From Siccirubricoccus sp. G192 (GTDB lineage Bacteria > Pseudomonadota > Alphaproteobacteria > Acetobacterales > Acetobacteraceae): DNA of 64,000 nt. Below are positions 54,714-64,000 of the stretch, piece after piece. The stretch covers positions 2,267,501 to 2,331,500 of the forward strand of contig NZ_JAHREN010000001.1 in NCBI RefSeq assembly GCF_019084075.1. The letters are read 5' to 3'. The position numbers and the translations under genes were made by a program. Under the pieces are notes generated by a model, which saw only the letters and a list, made by a program, of their open reading frames with translations, did not search any database and was not told where the DNA came from. Position 1 is the first letter of the stretch. Every line of letters begins with the position of its first letter.

Positions 54714-55053
54714 GCAGTACGTCGCAATTCGGTATACAGAGCGCCTGCTCGAGGCCGGGATCGAGCCCTCCGTCGGCAGCGTCGGCGATTCCTACGACAA
54801 CGCGCTGGCCGAGACCGTGATCGGTCTGTTCAAGACTGAGGTGATCCGGCGGCGCGGCCCGTGGCGCAGCATGGAGGCGGTCGAATACGCCACCCTGGAG
54901 TGGGTGGACTGGTACAACAACCGCCGCCTCCTTGAGCCGATCGGCAACATCCCACCCGCCGAGGCCGAGGCGCGCTACTATGCTCAGCTCGAGGCTCCCG
55001 CCTTGGCGGCGTGACCCAAGCCAACCAGCCTCCGGCAAACCCGGGGCGGTTCA

Positions 55054-55260
55054 GATCGCCAGGCCCGGCGACCTCACCGATCTGGCCGGCCTGGGCCTGA
55101 CCCTGGCCGAGGGCAAGCGGCTCCTGGCCGGCGTCCAGCGGGAGGTCGTCGCCGCGCAGGCGCGGCTGCATGCCGTGCGCCGGCCGGCGTGCCGCGGCTG
55201 CGGCGCGGCCTGTCGGATCAAGGACTACCGGCGGCGCATTCTGCTCGACGCTGGCGTCGA
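55054..55260 (+). pseudogene. ISKra4-type transposase N-terminal remnant
   Basis: GLTLAEGKRLLAGVQREVVA then AQARLHAVRRPACRGCGAAC and RIKDYRRR resembles the start of ISKra4-family transposases (L-A-E-x-K-x-L-L...C-x-x-C-G...K-D-x-R). It is cut by IS3-B on the left and by the IS110 element on the right. Confidence 0.5.
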
Positions 55261-55362
55261 TGGGCTGCCGATCCTGGACTGTTGGGGCGGACGGCCCCTG
55301 CTTCGGGCACTTTGGTGCCGTAAGGTGGCTGTTGGCAGGCGCCGCAGCGGAAGGAGCCGTCC

Positions 55363-55890
55363 ATGGCAGAGATGCGCACGATCGGGCTGGACCTGGCGAA
55401 GAACATCTTCCAGGTCCATGGCAACGACGCGGAAGGCAAGGTGCTCGTGCGCCGTCGGCTGCGCCGCGCCGAGGTCCTCGAGTTCTTCGCCAACGCTAAA
55501 CCATGCTTGGTGGGCATGGAGGACTGCGCCGGCGCCCACCATTGGGCGCGCGAGATCGCCAAGCTGGGCCATGAGGTCCGGCTGATGCCGCCGGCCTACG
55601 TGAAGCCGTATGTCAAGCGCGGCAAGACGGACGCGGCCGATGCGGAGGCGATCGCCGAGGCGGTGACGCGCCCGACGATGCGCTTCGTGCCTGTCAAGAC
55701 TACCGACCAGCAGTCGGCTCTGATGCTGCACAAGACGCGTGACCTGCTCGTCCGCCAGCGCACGGCGCTGATCAACGCGCTGCGCGGCCACATGGGCGAG
55801 CTCGGCATCGTCGTACCGCAGGGTGCGCAGAAGGTGCCTGGGCTCGTCGAGGCGCTGCGGGCGGCCGGGGATGAGGTGCCGGAAGTGGCC
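55363..55890 (+). pseudogene. IS110-family transposase, truncated by an IS3-type end
   Basis: The frame MAEMRTIGLDLAKNIFQVHG at 55363 starts the DEDD core: GMEDCAGAHHWAREIAKLGH, MPPAYVKPYVKRGKTDAADA and EAIAEAVTRPTMRFVPVKTT with DLLVRQRTALINALRGHMGE. It stops making sense after AAGDEVPEVA at 55890, where the terminal repeat of another IS3-type element begins. The C-terminal Ser-containing domain is absent, so it is inactive. Confidence 0.85.
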
Positions 55891-57237
55891 TGGCCTTCCC
55901 CCGCTTTCACGGCTCTTCCGCAGGAAGCGTGGTTGGTGCTGGCCGGTGCGCTGCGGCTAGCTGCGGCGCCGCCGGCCGGGCGGTAATATTCGGAATGACG
56001 GACCTTTATCTCCTGCCAGGATGCCGCATCCGGGAGGTCACCCACCCGGACGCGAGCAACATCCAAATCGCTGCTGAGGCTCGGCAGCGGAACGGCCATT
56101 GTCCGGATTGTGGTGAGGCGAGCCATGCTGTCCACAGCCGCACGGTTCGGCACCCTGCCGACCTGCCCTGCCTTGGCCGCCAGGTACGCCTCCAACTTCA
56201 GGTGAGGCGCCTGTACTGCCGCAATCCGGCATGCTCGCGGCGGACCTTTGTTGAGCGACTGCCCAGCCTGATCGCGCCGCGGGCGCAGCGCACTGACCGG
56301 CTGGCGACGGCGCAGGGACGGGTTGGCGTTGCCATGGGTGGCAAGGCGGGCGCGCGCATGCTGCAGCAAATTGGGATGCCGACCAGCGGCGACACGGTGC
56401 TGCGCCTGGTGCGCCGCTTGCCCCTGCCGCGTTGCCAGGCTCCGCATGTGCTTGGTGTTGACGACTGGGCCCGGCGCAAGGGCCAGACCTATGGGACGAT
56501 CCTGGTTGACCTGGAGCGGCATCGCGTCATCGACCTGCTGCCGGACCGGAGTGCCCCGACGCTGACCGACTGGCTCCGGCGCCATCGCGGGATCCGGATC
56601 GTCGCGCGTGACCGCTCGACCGAGTACGCCCGCGGCATTGGGCTCGGGGCGCCCCGGGCCGTGCAGGTTGCCGATCGCTGGCACCTGCTGCTGAACCTTC
56701 GGCAGATGGCCGAGCGCTGGCTGGCCGGGGTGCATGGCAGGCTCCGGCGCCTGCCGCCCATCCCGCGTCGGCCGCCTGGCCCGGCGCGGCGGACGAGCGC
56801 GTTCCCACGCAGCCAGGCCGAGCGGGCGGCCAGCGCCGATAGCCGGGCGCGCTGGAAGGCGCTCTACGATGAGGTTCGGCGCCGCATCGCGGCCGGCGAA
56901 CCGCTGCTCACCATCAGCCGCCGCATGAGGCTGGCTCGCGGGACGGTGCGGAAGTTCGCCGATGCCGAGAGCTTTCCGGAGCGGGCGGTCCGGCCTCCCG
57001 GTCCCAGTATTCTGGATCCCTACCTCGACCACCTGGAGGCACGACTTGCGACCGGATGCGAGAACGCGATGGCGCTGTGGCGCGAACTGCGTGACCGCGG
57101 ATTCCGCGGAACGGCGAGACAGGTCCACCGCTGGCTGGGCCCGCGACGAACGACACGCTCGAAACACACGCCACAGCGCGCAGGAGGAGCGCTGCCGGCC
57201 GCGCCATCTCCTGGGGATGACAGTGCACCGGCGCTCC

Positions 57238-58897
57238 CCCCCTATGGCAGGGAAGTTGTCCGGCGCCTTGAGATGATCTCTCATTTCCAGAGGGGCGGGA
57301 CGGAGGGATGATTTGGCCTACTCGACGGAACGCCGCGCGGCGGTTCTGAGGAAGCTGGAGCCGCCGAACGCGGTGCCCTTGCGGCAGCTGGCCAAGGAGG
57401 AAGGGATCTCCGAGGCAACGCTGCACACCTGGCGCCGCGAGGCTCGCCGCCAGGGGCGGCTCCTGCCCGATGCCGACGCCGGCCCGGAGGGTTGGACGTC
57501 GCGCGACAAGTTCGCCGCCGTTCTCGAGACCGCCGCCCTGAACGAGGCCGATCTCGCCGCCTACTGCCGCCAGCGGGGTCTCTACCCCGAGCAGATCCAA
57601 GCCTGGCGGACCGCCTGCGAGCAGGCCAACGACTGGGACCGCGCCAGCAGCCAGCGGCTGGGCCAGGCGACTAAGGAGGAGAAGAAGCGCATCAAGGCCA
57701 TCGAGCGGGACTTGGCGCGCAAGGAGAAGGCGCTGGCCGAGGCGGCGGCGCTGCTGGTGCTGCGAAAAAACGCCGCGGCGATCTGGGGGGGACGGCGAGG
57801 ACGCATGATCAGCACCCCAGATCGCCAGAACGCCATGGCGCTGATCGACCAGGCTGTCGCGGCCGGCGCGCGCCGCGCCCAGGCCTGTGCGGAACTCGCG
57901 CTCGATGAACGGACCTGTCGCCGCTGGCGGGCCCGGGACGGCGCGCCCGAAGACCGCCGCCCGACGGCGCCTCGGCCAGCACCGGGCAACAGGCTGTCCG
58001 AGGCGGAACGCCAGGCCGTGCTGGAGGCCTGCAACAGCCAGGCCTTCAAGAGCCTGCCGCCAAGTCAGATCGTGCCCCGCCTCGCAGACCAGGGCCGCTA
58101 CATCGCCTCGGAAGCAAGCTTCTACCGCATCCTGCGGGCTGAGGGTCAGCAGCACCACCGTGGCCGGGCGAGGCCGCCGGCGCGTCGCCAACCGCCGACC
58201 AGTCACCGCGCCCGCGGCCCCTGCGAAGTCTGGAGCTGGGACATCACCTGGATGCCCGGCCCGATCCGGGGCGGGTTCTTCTATCTCTACCTCATCCTCG
58301 ACGTCTACAGCCGCAAGATTGTCGGCTGGGAGGTCCACGAGCGCGAAGCCGCCGAGCTGGCCGCCGAGCTCGTGCGCCGCGCGGTCTGGGCCGAGGGCTG
58401 CCTCACCCGCCCTCTCGTCCTGCACGCCGACAACGGCAGCCCGATGAAGGGCGCGACCATGAAGGCCACCCTCGAACGGCTCGGCGTCATCGCCTCCTAC
58501 AGCCGCCCGCGCGTCAGTGACGACAACCCGTTCTCCGAAGCCCTGTTCCGTACCTGCAAGTACAGGCCGGACTGGCCAGCATCGGGGTTCGCCAGCAGGG
58601 AGGACGCGCAACACTGGGTCGCCCGTTTTGTGGCCTGGTACAACCACGAGCACCGCCACAGCGCGATCCAGTTCGTCACGCCCAGCGCCCGGCATGCAGG
58701 TGAGGATCGCGCGCTCCTCGAGCGTCGGACCGAGCTCTATACCGAAGCTCGCGCCGCCAACCCCGCGCGGTGGTCACGCCAAATCCGAAACTGGGCGCCG
58801 GTCGGCGACGTCTGCCTCAACCCCGAGCGCGACATCAGCGACCACGAAATCAGAGACGCCGCCTGATGGGCACCGGACAACTTCTTTGACAAATACC
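57238..58897 (+). mobile_element. IS3-A copy 2, intact, 1660 bp
   Basis: The ends are CCCCCTATGGCAGGGAAGTT and (complement of the right end) GGTATTTGTCAAAGAAGTTG. The 5-bp duplication GCTCC is at 57233-57237 and 58898-58902. It is essentially identical to copy 1 at 31791-35988 but in the opposite orientation, and lies inside the ISL3 transposase gene. Confidence 0.95.
57313..58866 (+). CDS. IS3-family transposase, OrfA and OrfB in one frame
   Basis: 517 residues with TTG start after CGGAGGG. The OrfA part has a helix-turn-helix (RQLAKEEGISEATLHTWRRE), a second helical domain (KFAAVLETAALNEADLAAYC) and the coiled coil ERDLARKEKALAEAAALLVL. The OrfB part begins around MISTPDRQNAMALIDQAVAA and has the DDE core: WSWDITWMPGPIRGGFFYLY, LHADNGSPMKGATMK and SDDNPFSEALFRTCKYRPDW. 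In most relatives OrfA ends and OrfB starts in another frame at this place; here a seven-G run (57785-57791) keeps them fused as IWGGRRGRMIS. Copy 1 has the same seven-base run, so the fusion is probably real. An A6 run lies just upstream. Confidence 0.92.
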   Translation: MAYSTERRAAVLRKLEPPNAVPLRQLAKEEGISEATLHTWRREARRQGRLLPDADAGPEGWTSRDKFAAVLETAALNEADLAAYCRQRGLYPEQIQAWRTACEQANDWDRASSQRLGQATKEEKKRIKAIERDLARKEKALAEAAALLVLRKNAAAIWGGRRGRMISTPDRQNAMALIDQAVAAGARRAQACAELALDERTCRRWRARDGAPEDRRPTAPRPAPGNRLSEAERQAVLEACNSQAFKSLPPSQIVPRLADQGRYIASEASFYRILRAEGQQHHRGRARPPARRQPPTSHRARGPCEVWSWDITWMPGPIRGGFFYLYLILDVYSRKIVGWEVHEREAAELAAELVRRAVWAEGCLTRPLVLHADNGSPMKGATMKATLERLGVIASYSRPRVSDDNPFSEALFRTCKYRPDWPASGFASREDAQHWVARFVAWYNHEHRHSAIQFVTPSARHAGEDRALLERRTELYTEARAANPARWSRQIRNWAPVGDVCLNPERDISDHEIRDAA

Positions 58898-59352
58898 GCT
58901 CCCCTCGCCGAAGCAACTCGCCTGGTATCTGACGCGGCCGAGGGACCAGCTCAGCGAGGAGGAAGCTGCGGCCATCGCCCGCTTGGAGCAGGACGCCGAA
59001 GCTGCCACCGTCGCCGGGCTGGTCCGCCGGCTCGCAGACCTCCTGCGTAGCTGCTGTGTCAGCGCCAAGACGCGGTGCGGCGCACCGATTACCACCCTCG
59101 ACGGCTGGCTCCGGGACGCCAGGAGGAGCGGTGTGGCCGCCATCACCACCTTTGCCGCCAGCCTTCAACAGGACGGGGCGGCGGTGAAAGCCGCTCTCAC
59201 TACTTCATGGAGCAGCGGACAAACGGAGGGACAGGTAGGCAAGCTGAAGATGTTGAAGCGCCAGACCTTCGGACGCAGCAGCTTCGATCTCCTCAGGCGC
59301 CGCGTGCTCCTCGCCGCTTGAACCACGCTTCCTGCGGAAGAGCCGCTTTCAC

Positions 59353-59649
59353 GGACAGTGTTACGCGGCTGAAGCAGCCGCCTGGAACGCCGCCACCTTC
59401 TGCTCTGGTGTGATGTAGCCCAACGCAGAATGAAGGCGGCGCTTGTTGTACCATCCCTCCAGGAACTGAAAAATGTCAGCCCTGGCTTCGGCGTGCGTCA
59501 GGTAGTCGCGCTGCTCGACGAGTTCGCCCTTCAGCGTGGCGTAGAAGCTCTCCATCGGTGCGTTGTCCCAGCAATCGCCCTTGCGGCTCATGGAGCACAG
59601 CATGCCGTGCTGCTGCAATCGCTTGCGGTACTCATGCGCTGCGAATTGC
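59353..59649 (-). pseudogene. 3' half of another IS3-family element (IS3-C)
   Basis: The minus strand encodes QFAAHEYRKRLQQHGMLCSM, SRKGDCWDNAPMESFYATLK, YLTHAEARADIFQFLEGWYN and KRRLHSALGYITPEQKVAAF with stop at 59361, the end of an IS3-subgroup OrfB. Its terminal repeat (TGGCCTTCCCCCGCTTTCAC then GGACA) is split by ISL3, with the outer part at 55891-55910. Its 5' half is gone; it is joined through IS30 to IS3-B. Confidence 0.85.
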
Positions 59650-61710
<2,061 letters not shown>

Positions 61711-61714
<4 letters not shown>

Positions 61715-62040
61715 GGCTTCGAGCGGCGGTCGAGCTCCGCCATCGCAAAATAAGCCGACGCCTTGCGCAGGATCTCATTGGCCTGGCGCAGCTCACGGAC
61801 CTCGCGCTCCAGGGTCTTGATCCGCTCGCGCTCCTCCGTCGTCGCACCGGGTCGCTGGCCGCTATCACGCTCAGCTTGCCGAACCCACTTGCGCAACGTC
61901 TCGGCCGTGCAGCCGATCTTCGCCGCGATCGAGCCGATGGCCGACCACTGCGAGGCGTGGTCACCTCCGTGATCCAGCACCATCCGCACCGCCCGTTGCC
62001 GGATCTCAGGCGAAAACCGATTCGACGTCTTCTTCGTCAT
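61711..62040 (-). CDS. IS3-family OrfA (helix-turn-helix protein)
   Basis: 109 residues, intact: [40 protein letters not shown] and the leucine-zipper-like [20 protein letters not shown] then [15 protein letters not shown]. It is the DNA-binding component produced by IS3 elements; normally the OrfAB transposase is made by -1 frameshifting near its end. Its OrfB partner is broken, so this copy is inactive by itself. Confidence 0.92.
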
Positions 62041-62090
62041 GACCCCATCCTCTCAACAGGTAGGGCCTCCGGCAAACTCGGGGCGGTTCA

Positions 62091-62307
62091 CGCCGGCTTC
62101 CTCCAGGCTGTCGGCCACGGCTTGGCATTTCAGCCGCCACTTGCGCAGAAAAGCCCGGCGGCGGGCCTCGATCTCCTTCGCGGTCGCGGCGTAGATCAGG
62201 TCCGTGTAGTCGGCCGAGATCTCCTCATGCAGCCGCTCCGGCGCGTGGGCCAAGGTCGCGCCCCTGGGCGTGGTGTAGGAGATCGCCACCGTAATGGTGG
62301 CGGCCAT
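62091..62307 (-). pseudogene. IS256-type (mutator) transposase remnant
   Basis: Minus-strand LAHAPERLHEEISADYTDLI then YAATAKEIEARRRAFLRKWR and LKCQAVADSLEEAG matches the segment before the final Glu region of IS256-family transposases. IS3-B inserted right after EEAGV. It is a different, diverged member from the intact gene at 62370. Confidence 0.6.
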
Positions 62308-62369
62308 CGTGGTGGTCCTGGGTAGGGTTGGGTTGTCGAGACCTGCACCCCGAACCTTGGACACCCACG

Positions 62370-63569
62370 ATGACCGACGACAGGATTGCCCTTCGGGAGC
62401 TTCTGGAGAAGGGCTCTGATGCGAGCTTCCTCCGCGAGATGATCGGCTTTGCCGCCCAGAGGCTGATGGAGTTGGAGACCGATGGCCTATGCGGCGCCGC
62501 CCATGGCGAACGCAGCGCCGAGCGGATGAACCAGCGCAACGGCTATCGGGACCGCGACTGGCAGACCCGGGCGGGGACAGTCGAGCTGCGCATTCCCAAG
62601 CTCCGGAAGGGCACTTACTTCCCGGCCTTTCTGGAGCCCCGCAGGACGGCGGAGAAGGCGCTGACGGCGGTGATCCAGGAAGCCTACGTCCAGGGCATCT
62701 CGACCCGCTCGGTCGACGACCTGGTCCGCGCCATGGGCATGGAGGGGATCAGCAAGAGCCAGGTGTCCCGGCTGTGCACTGAGATCGACGGCCGGGTGCA
62801 GGATTTCCTCTCCCGGCCGATCGAGGGCGATTGGCCCTACCTGTGGCTCGACGCCACCTACGTGAAGGTGCGCGAGGCCGGGCGCGTGGTCTCGGTGGCC
62901 GTCACCGTCGCGGTGGGCGTCAACAGCGATGGGCGGCGCGAGGTGCTCGGCATGGCGGTCGGCGCCTCCGAGGCGGAGACCTTCTGGACCGACTTCCTGC
63001 GCGGCTTGTCGCGTCGCGGCCTGCGCGGGGTGAAGCTGGTGGTCTCCGACGCCCACGAAGGCCTAAAGGCGGCCGTCAGCCGCGTCCTGCGGGCCACTTG
63101 GCAACGCTGCCGGGTGCATTTCATGCGCAACGCCACCGCCCATGCCGGGAAGACCCAGCGCCGCATCGTCTCGGCCTGGATCGGCACCGCCTTTGCCGAA
63201 GCCGACGCCCCTGCCGCGCATGCGCAATGGCGGACCGTCGCCGACCAACTCCGCCCCAAGGTGCCGAAGCTCGCCGCCCTGATGGATGCCGCCGAGGAGG
63301 ATGTGCTGGCCTTCATGGACTTCCCGCCGCAGCACCGCGCCAAGATCCACAGCAACAACCCAATCGAGAGGCTGAACGGCGAGATCAAGCGGCGCACCGA
63401 CGTCGTTGGCATCTTTCCAAACGACGCCGCCGTCGTTCGCCTGGTCGGCGCCATCCTCCTCGAGCAATCCGATGAGTGGGCAACCCAACGATCCCGCTAC
63501 ATGACCCTGGAGACGATCGGCACTCTCAGCGATACTGCCGTCGTCAGCTTGCCTGCCGTGACAACCTGA
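62370..63569 (+). CDS. IS256-family transposase
   Basis: 399 residues starting [20 protein letters not shown]. Mutator-family features: [20 protein letters not shown] then [40 protein letters not shown], first Asp in [17 protein letters not shown], second Asp in [35 protein letters not shown] (conserved H/C), and the final Glu in [20 protein letters not shown]. It is full length and unbroken, so probably active. The terminal repeats could not be fixed with confidence. Confidence 0.94.
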   Translation: MTDDRIALRELLEKGSDASFLREMIGFAAQRLMELETDGLCGAAHGERSAERMNQRNGYRDRDWQTRAGTVELRIPKLRKGTYFPAFLEPRRTAEKALTAVIQEAYVQGISTRSVDDLVRAMGMEGISKSQVSRLCTEIDGRVQDFLSRPIEGDWPYLWLDATYVKVREAGRVVSVAVTVAVGVNSDGRREVLGMAVGASEAETFWTDFLRGLSRRGLRGVKLVVSDAHEGLKAAVSRVLRATWQRCRVHFMRNATAHAGKTQRRIVSAWIGTAFAEADAPAAHAQWRTVADQLRPKVPKLAALMDAAEEDVLAFMDFPPQHRAKIHSNNPIERLNGEIKRRTDVVGIFPNDAAVVRLVGAILLEQSDEWATQRSRYMTLETIGTLSDTAVVSLPAVTT

Positions 63570-63739
63570 CGCGGCGATCAGGCCCGCCCAGGAGCACCGC
63601 TCCTACACCACGACGGGGGACACGACCTGGGCCAAAAGATTCCGATGCTTATGAACCGTACACGTAAGTGGGGCAAAACCTGTTGCGAGGGTGCGGTTTG
63701 CCCTTCCCAGGTGTCGGCTGGTCTGATTCCCTCGGGAGC

Positions 63740-64000
63740 ATGGTCCCGCCTGCCGATCCTGACACGCTGTCGCCGGCCGAGCTGAAGGCGCTGGTCAGCG
63801 CCCTGCTCGGCGAGGTGGCGGAGCTCGAGCGGATTGTGGCGGCGCAGCGCGAGGAGATCGCCCGCCTCAAGGGACTGAAGGGTCGGCCCGCGATCAAGCC
63901 GAGCGGGATGGAGCAGGCGAGCGAGCCGACGCCGCCGCGCGAGCGCCCCGACCGTCGTGGCCGCGGCAAGGTGGTGCCGCGGGTGGCGGTGGAGGCGCGG
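63740..64000 (+). CDS. IS66-type transposase, N-terminal part, cut by the right edge
   Basis: An open frame from ATG 63740 to the window end (87 codons): [40 protein letters not shown] and [15 protein letters not shown], a coiled coil followed by the K-P-S-G-M-E block typical of IS66-type TnpC-like transposases. GTAAGTGGGGCAAAACCTG at 63665 resembles an IS66-type left end (compare GTAAGCGG at 32997). Confidence 0.65.
   Translation, partial: MVPPADPDTLSPAELKALVSALLGEVAELERIVAAQREEIARLKGLKGRPAIKPSGMEQASEPTPPRERPDRRGRGKVVPRVAVEAR

Larger units (their letters stand above)
52968..55014 (+). pseudogene. IS3-B transposase (OrfB), interrupted by IS30
   Basis: Before the insert: [40 protein letters not shown] and GGVIHHSDQGSQ. 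After it: YVAIRYTERLLEAGIEPSVG, SYDNALAETVIGLFKTEV and WYNNRRLLEPIGNIPPAEAE. Removing the insert and one GCA restores the DDE integrase core exactly at HSDQGSQ-YVAIRY. The N-terminal HTH_21 part is missing. Confidence 0.88.
52968..55053 (+). mobile_element. IS3-family element IS3-B copy 1, 5' truncated and split by IS30
   Basis: The left end is missing. The right end is a 26-bp terminal repeat (55028-55053) ending GGGGCGGTTCA that matches, with one difference and in inverted sense, the left terminus of the IS3-B half-copy at 62065-62090. An IS30-family element occupies 53259-54713 with the 3-bp duplication GCA on both sides. Confidence 0.85.
55995..59321 (+). pseudogene. ISL3-family transposase, interrupted by IS3-A copy 2
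   Basis: The N-terminal part (55995-57237) has the zinc-finger region CPDCGEASHAVHSRTVRH and LYCRNPACSRRTFVERLP, then the DDE start APHVLGVDDWARRKGQTYGT and VARDRSTEYARGIGLGAPRA. The C-terminal part (58903-59321) has LPSPKQLAWYLTRP, AGLVRRLADLLRS and the signature TSWSSGQTEGQVGKLKMLKR then QTFGRSSFDLLRRRVLLAA. Removing 57238-58902 restores one 553-residue frame reading APALPSPKQLAWY. It was intact before the IS3-A insertion. Confidence 0.92.
55911..59344 (+). mobile_element. ISL3-family element carrying an IS3-A insertion
   Basis: Terminal inverted repeats of 24 bp are perfect: GGCTCTTCCGCAGGAAGCGT plus four more bases at 55911-55934 and the complement at 59321-59344. The 8-bp target duplication GCTTTCAC lies at 55903-55910 and 59345-59352. 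An intact IS3-A (57238-58897) sits inside with a GCTCC duplication. Confidence 0.93.

Noticed and set aside
56914-58695. A 593-codon minus-strand frame, and its equivalent at 32009-33139 on the plus strand
   Set aside because: Both are antisense to the IS3-A transposase; their mutual identity simply reflects the two IS copies.
31791-58897. Composite transposon carrying the exopolysaccharide genes between two IS3-A copies
   Set aside because: Each copy has its own 5-bp duplication (CGGAC and GCTCC) and a different host gene, so they inserted separately.

Overview
The window is very GC-rich DNA from an alphaproteobacterium. The gene order ubiE<>mutM-enoyl-CoA hydratase-rpsT-dnaA-dnaN, the 92-residue S20, the HWE-type sensor kinase, the FNR-type regulator with a C-x2-C-x7-C cluster motif and the PEP-CTERM protein together suggest Rhodospirillales, probably Acetobacteraceae (a Roseomonas-like organism). 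This placement is inferred from gene content, not from a search.

Layout. (1) 1-22.7 kb is chromosomal core: an FNR-type regulator cut by the left edge, a fatty-acid hydroxylase, an HWE histidine kinase, a racemase-like/SDR pair, an aldolase, an Old Yellow Enzyme, two paralogous one-TM proteins facing each other, a PEP-CTERM protein, a GNAT acetyltransferase, ubiE, mutM, enoyl-CoA hydratase, rpsT, dnaA, dnaN, an L-lactate permease and an N-acyl-D-amino-acid deacylase. (2) 22.7-31.8 kb is accessory DNA: recombinase and transposase relics, two RTX-type secreted proteins, a VanZ-like protein and a glycosyltransferase. (3) 31.6-36.2 kb is a nested insertion: an IS66-family element inside an IS3-family element (called IS3-A here) inside an older DDE transposase gene. 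(4) 36.2-52.6 kb is a divergent exopolysaccharide locus. Leftward run a polymerase/ligase, a Wzc-like kinase, a VanZ-like fragment, a glycosidase-like protein and a metallo-beta-lactamase-fold protein. Rightward run a sugar nucleotidyltransferase, a PLP aminotransferase, a phosphoglycosyl transferase, a LegB-like 4,6-dehydratase, a Wza-like exporter with an unusual C-terminal extension, a P-loop kinase-like protein, a flippase and a nucleotidyltransferase-kinase fusion. (5) 52.7-64 kb is an IS graveyard with at least eight families (IS3, IS30, IS110, ISL3, IS256, ISKra4, IS1182, IS66). Target duplications read directly from the sequence allow part of the nesting order to be worked out.

How the genes work together. 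The exopolysaccharide locus has the parts of a Wzx/Wzy pathway: activated 4-amino-4,6-dideoxy sugar synthesis (nucleotidyltransferase, dehydratase, aminotransferase), an initiating phosphoglycosyl transferase, flippase, polymerase, chain-length kinase and exporter. Only one glycosyltransferase lies nearby, at 29.5 kb and frameshifted, so other transferases must be elsewhere or were lost to IS activity.

A window-wide caution: about a dozen otherwise well-conserved genes, including essential dnaA, are broken by a one-base change, most of them in a G or C run. The pattern looks more like sequencing or assembly error than mass pseudogenisation. Affected genes are described as their reconstructed products, with the break position given.
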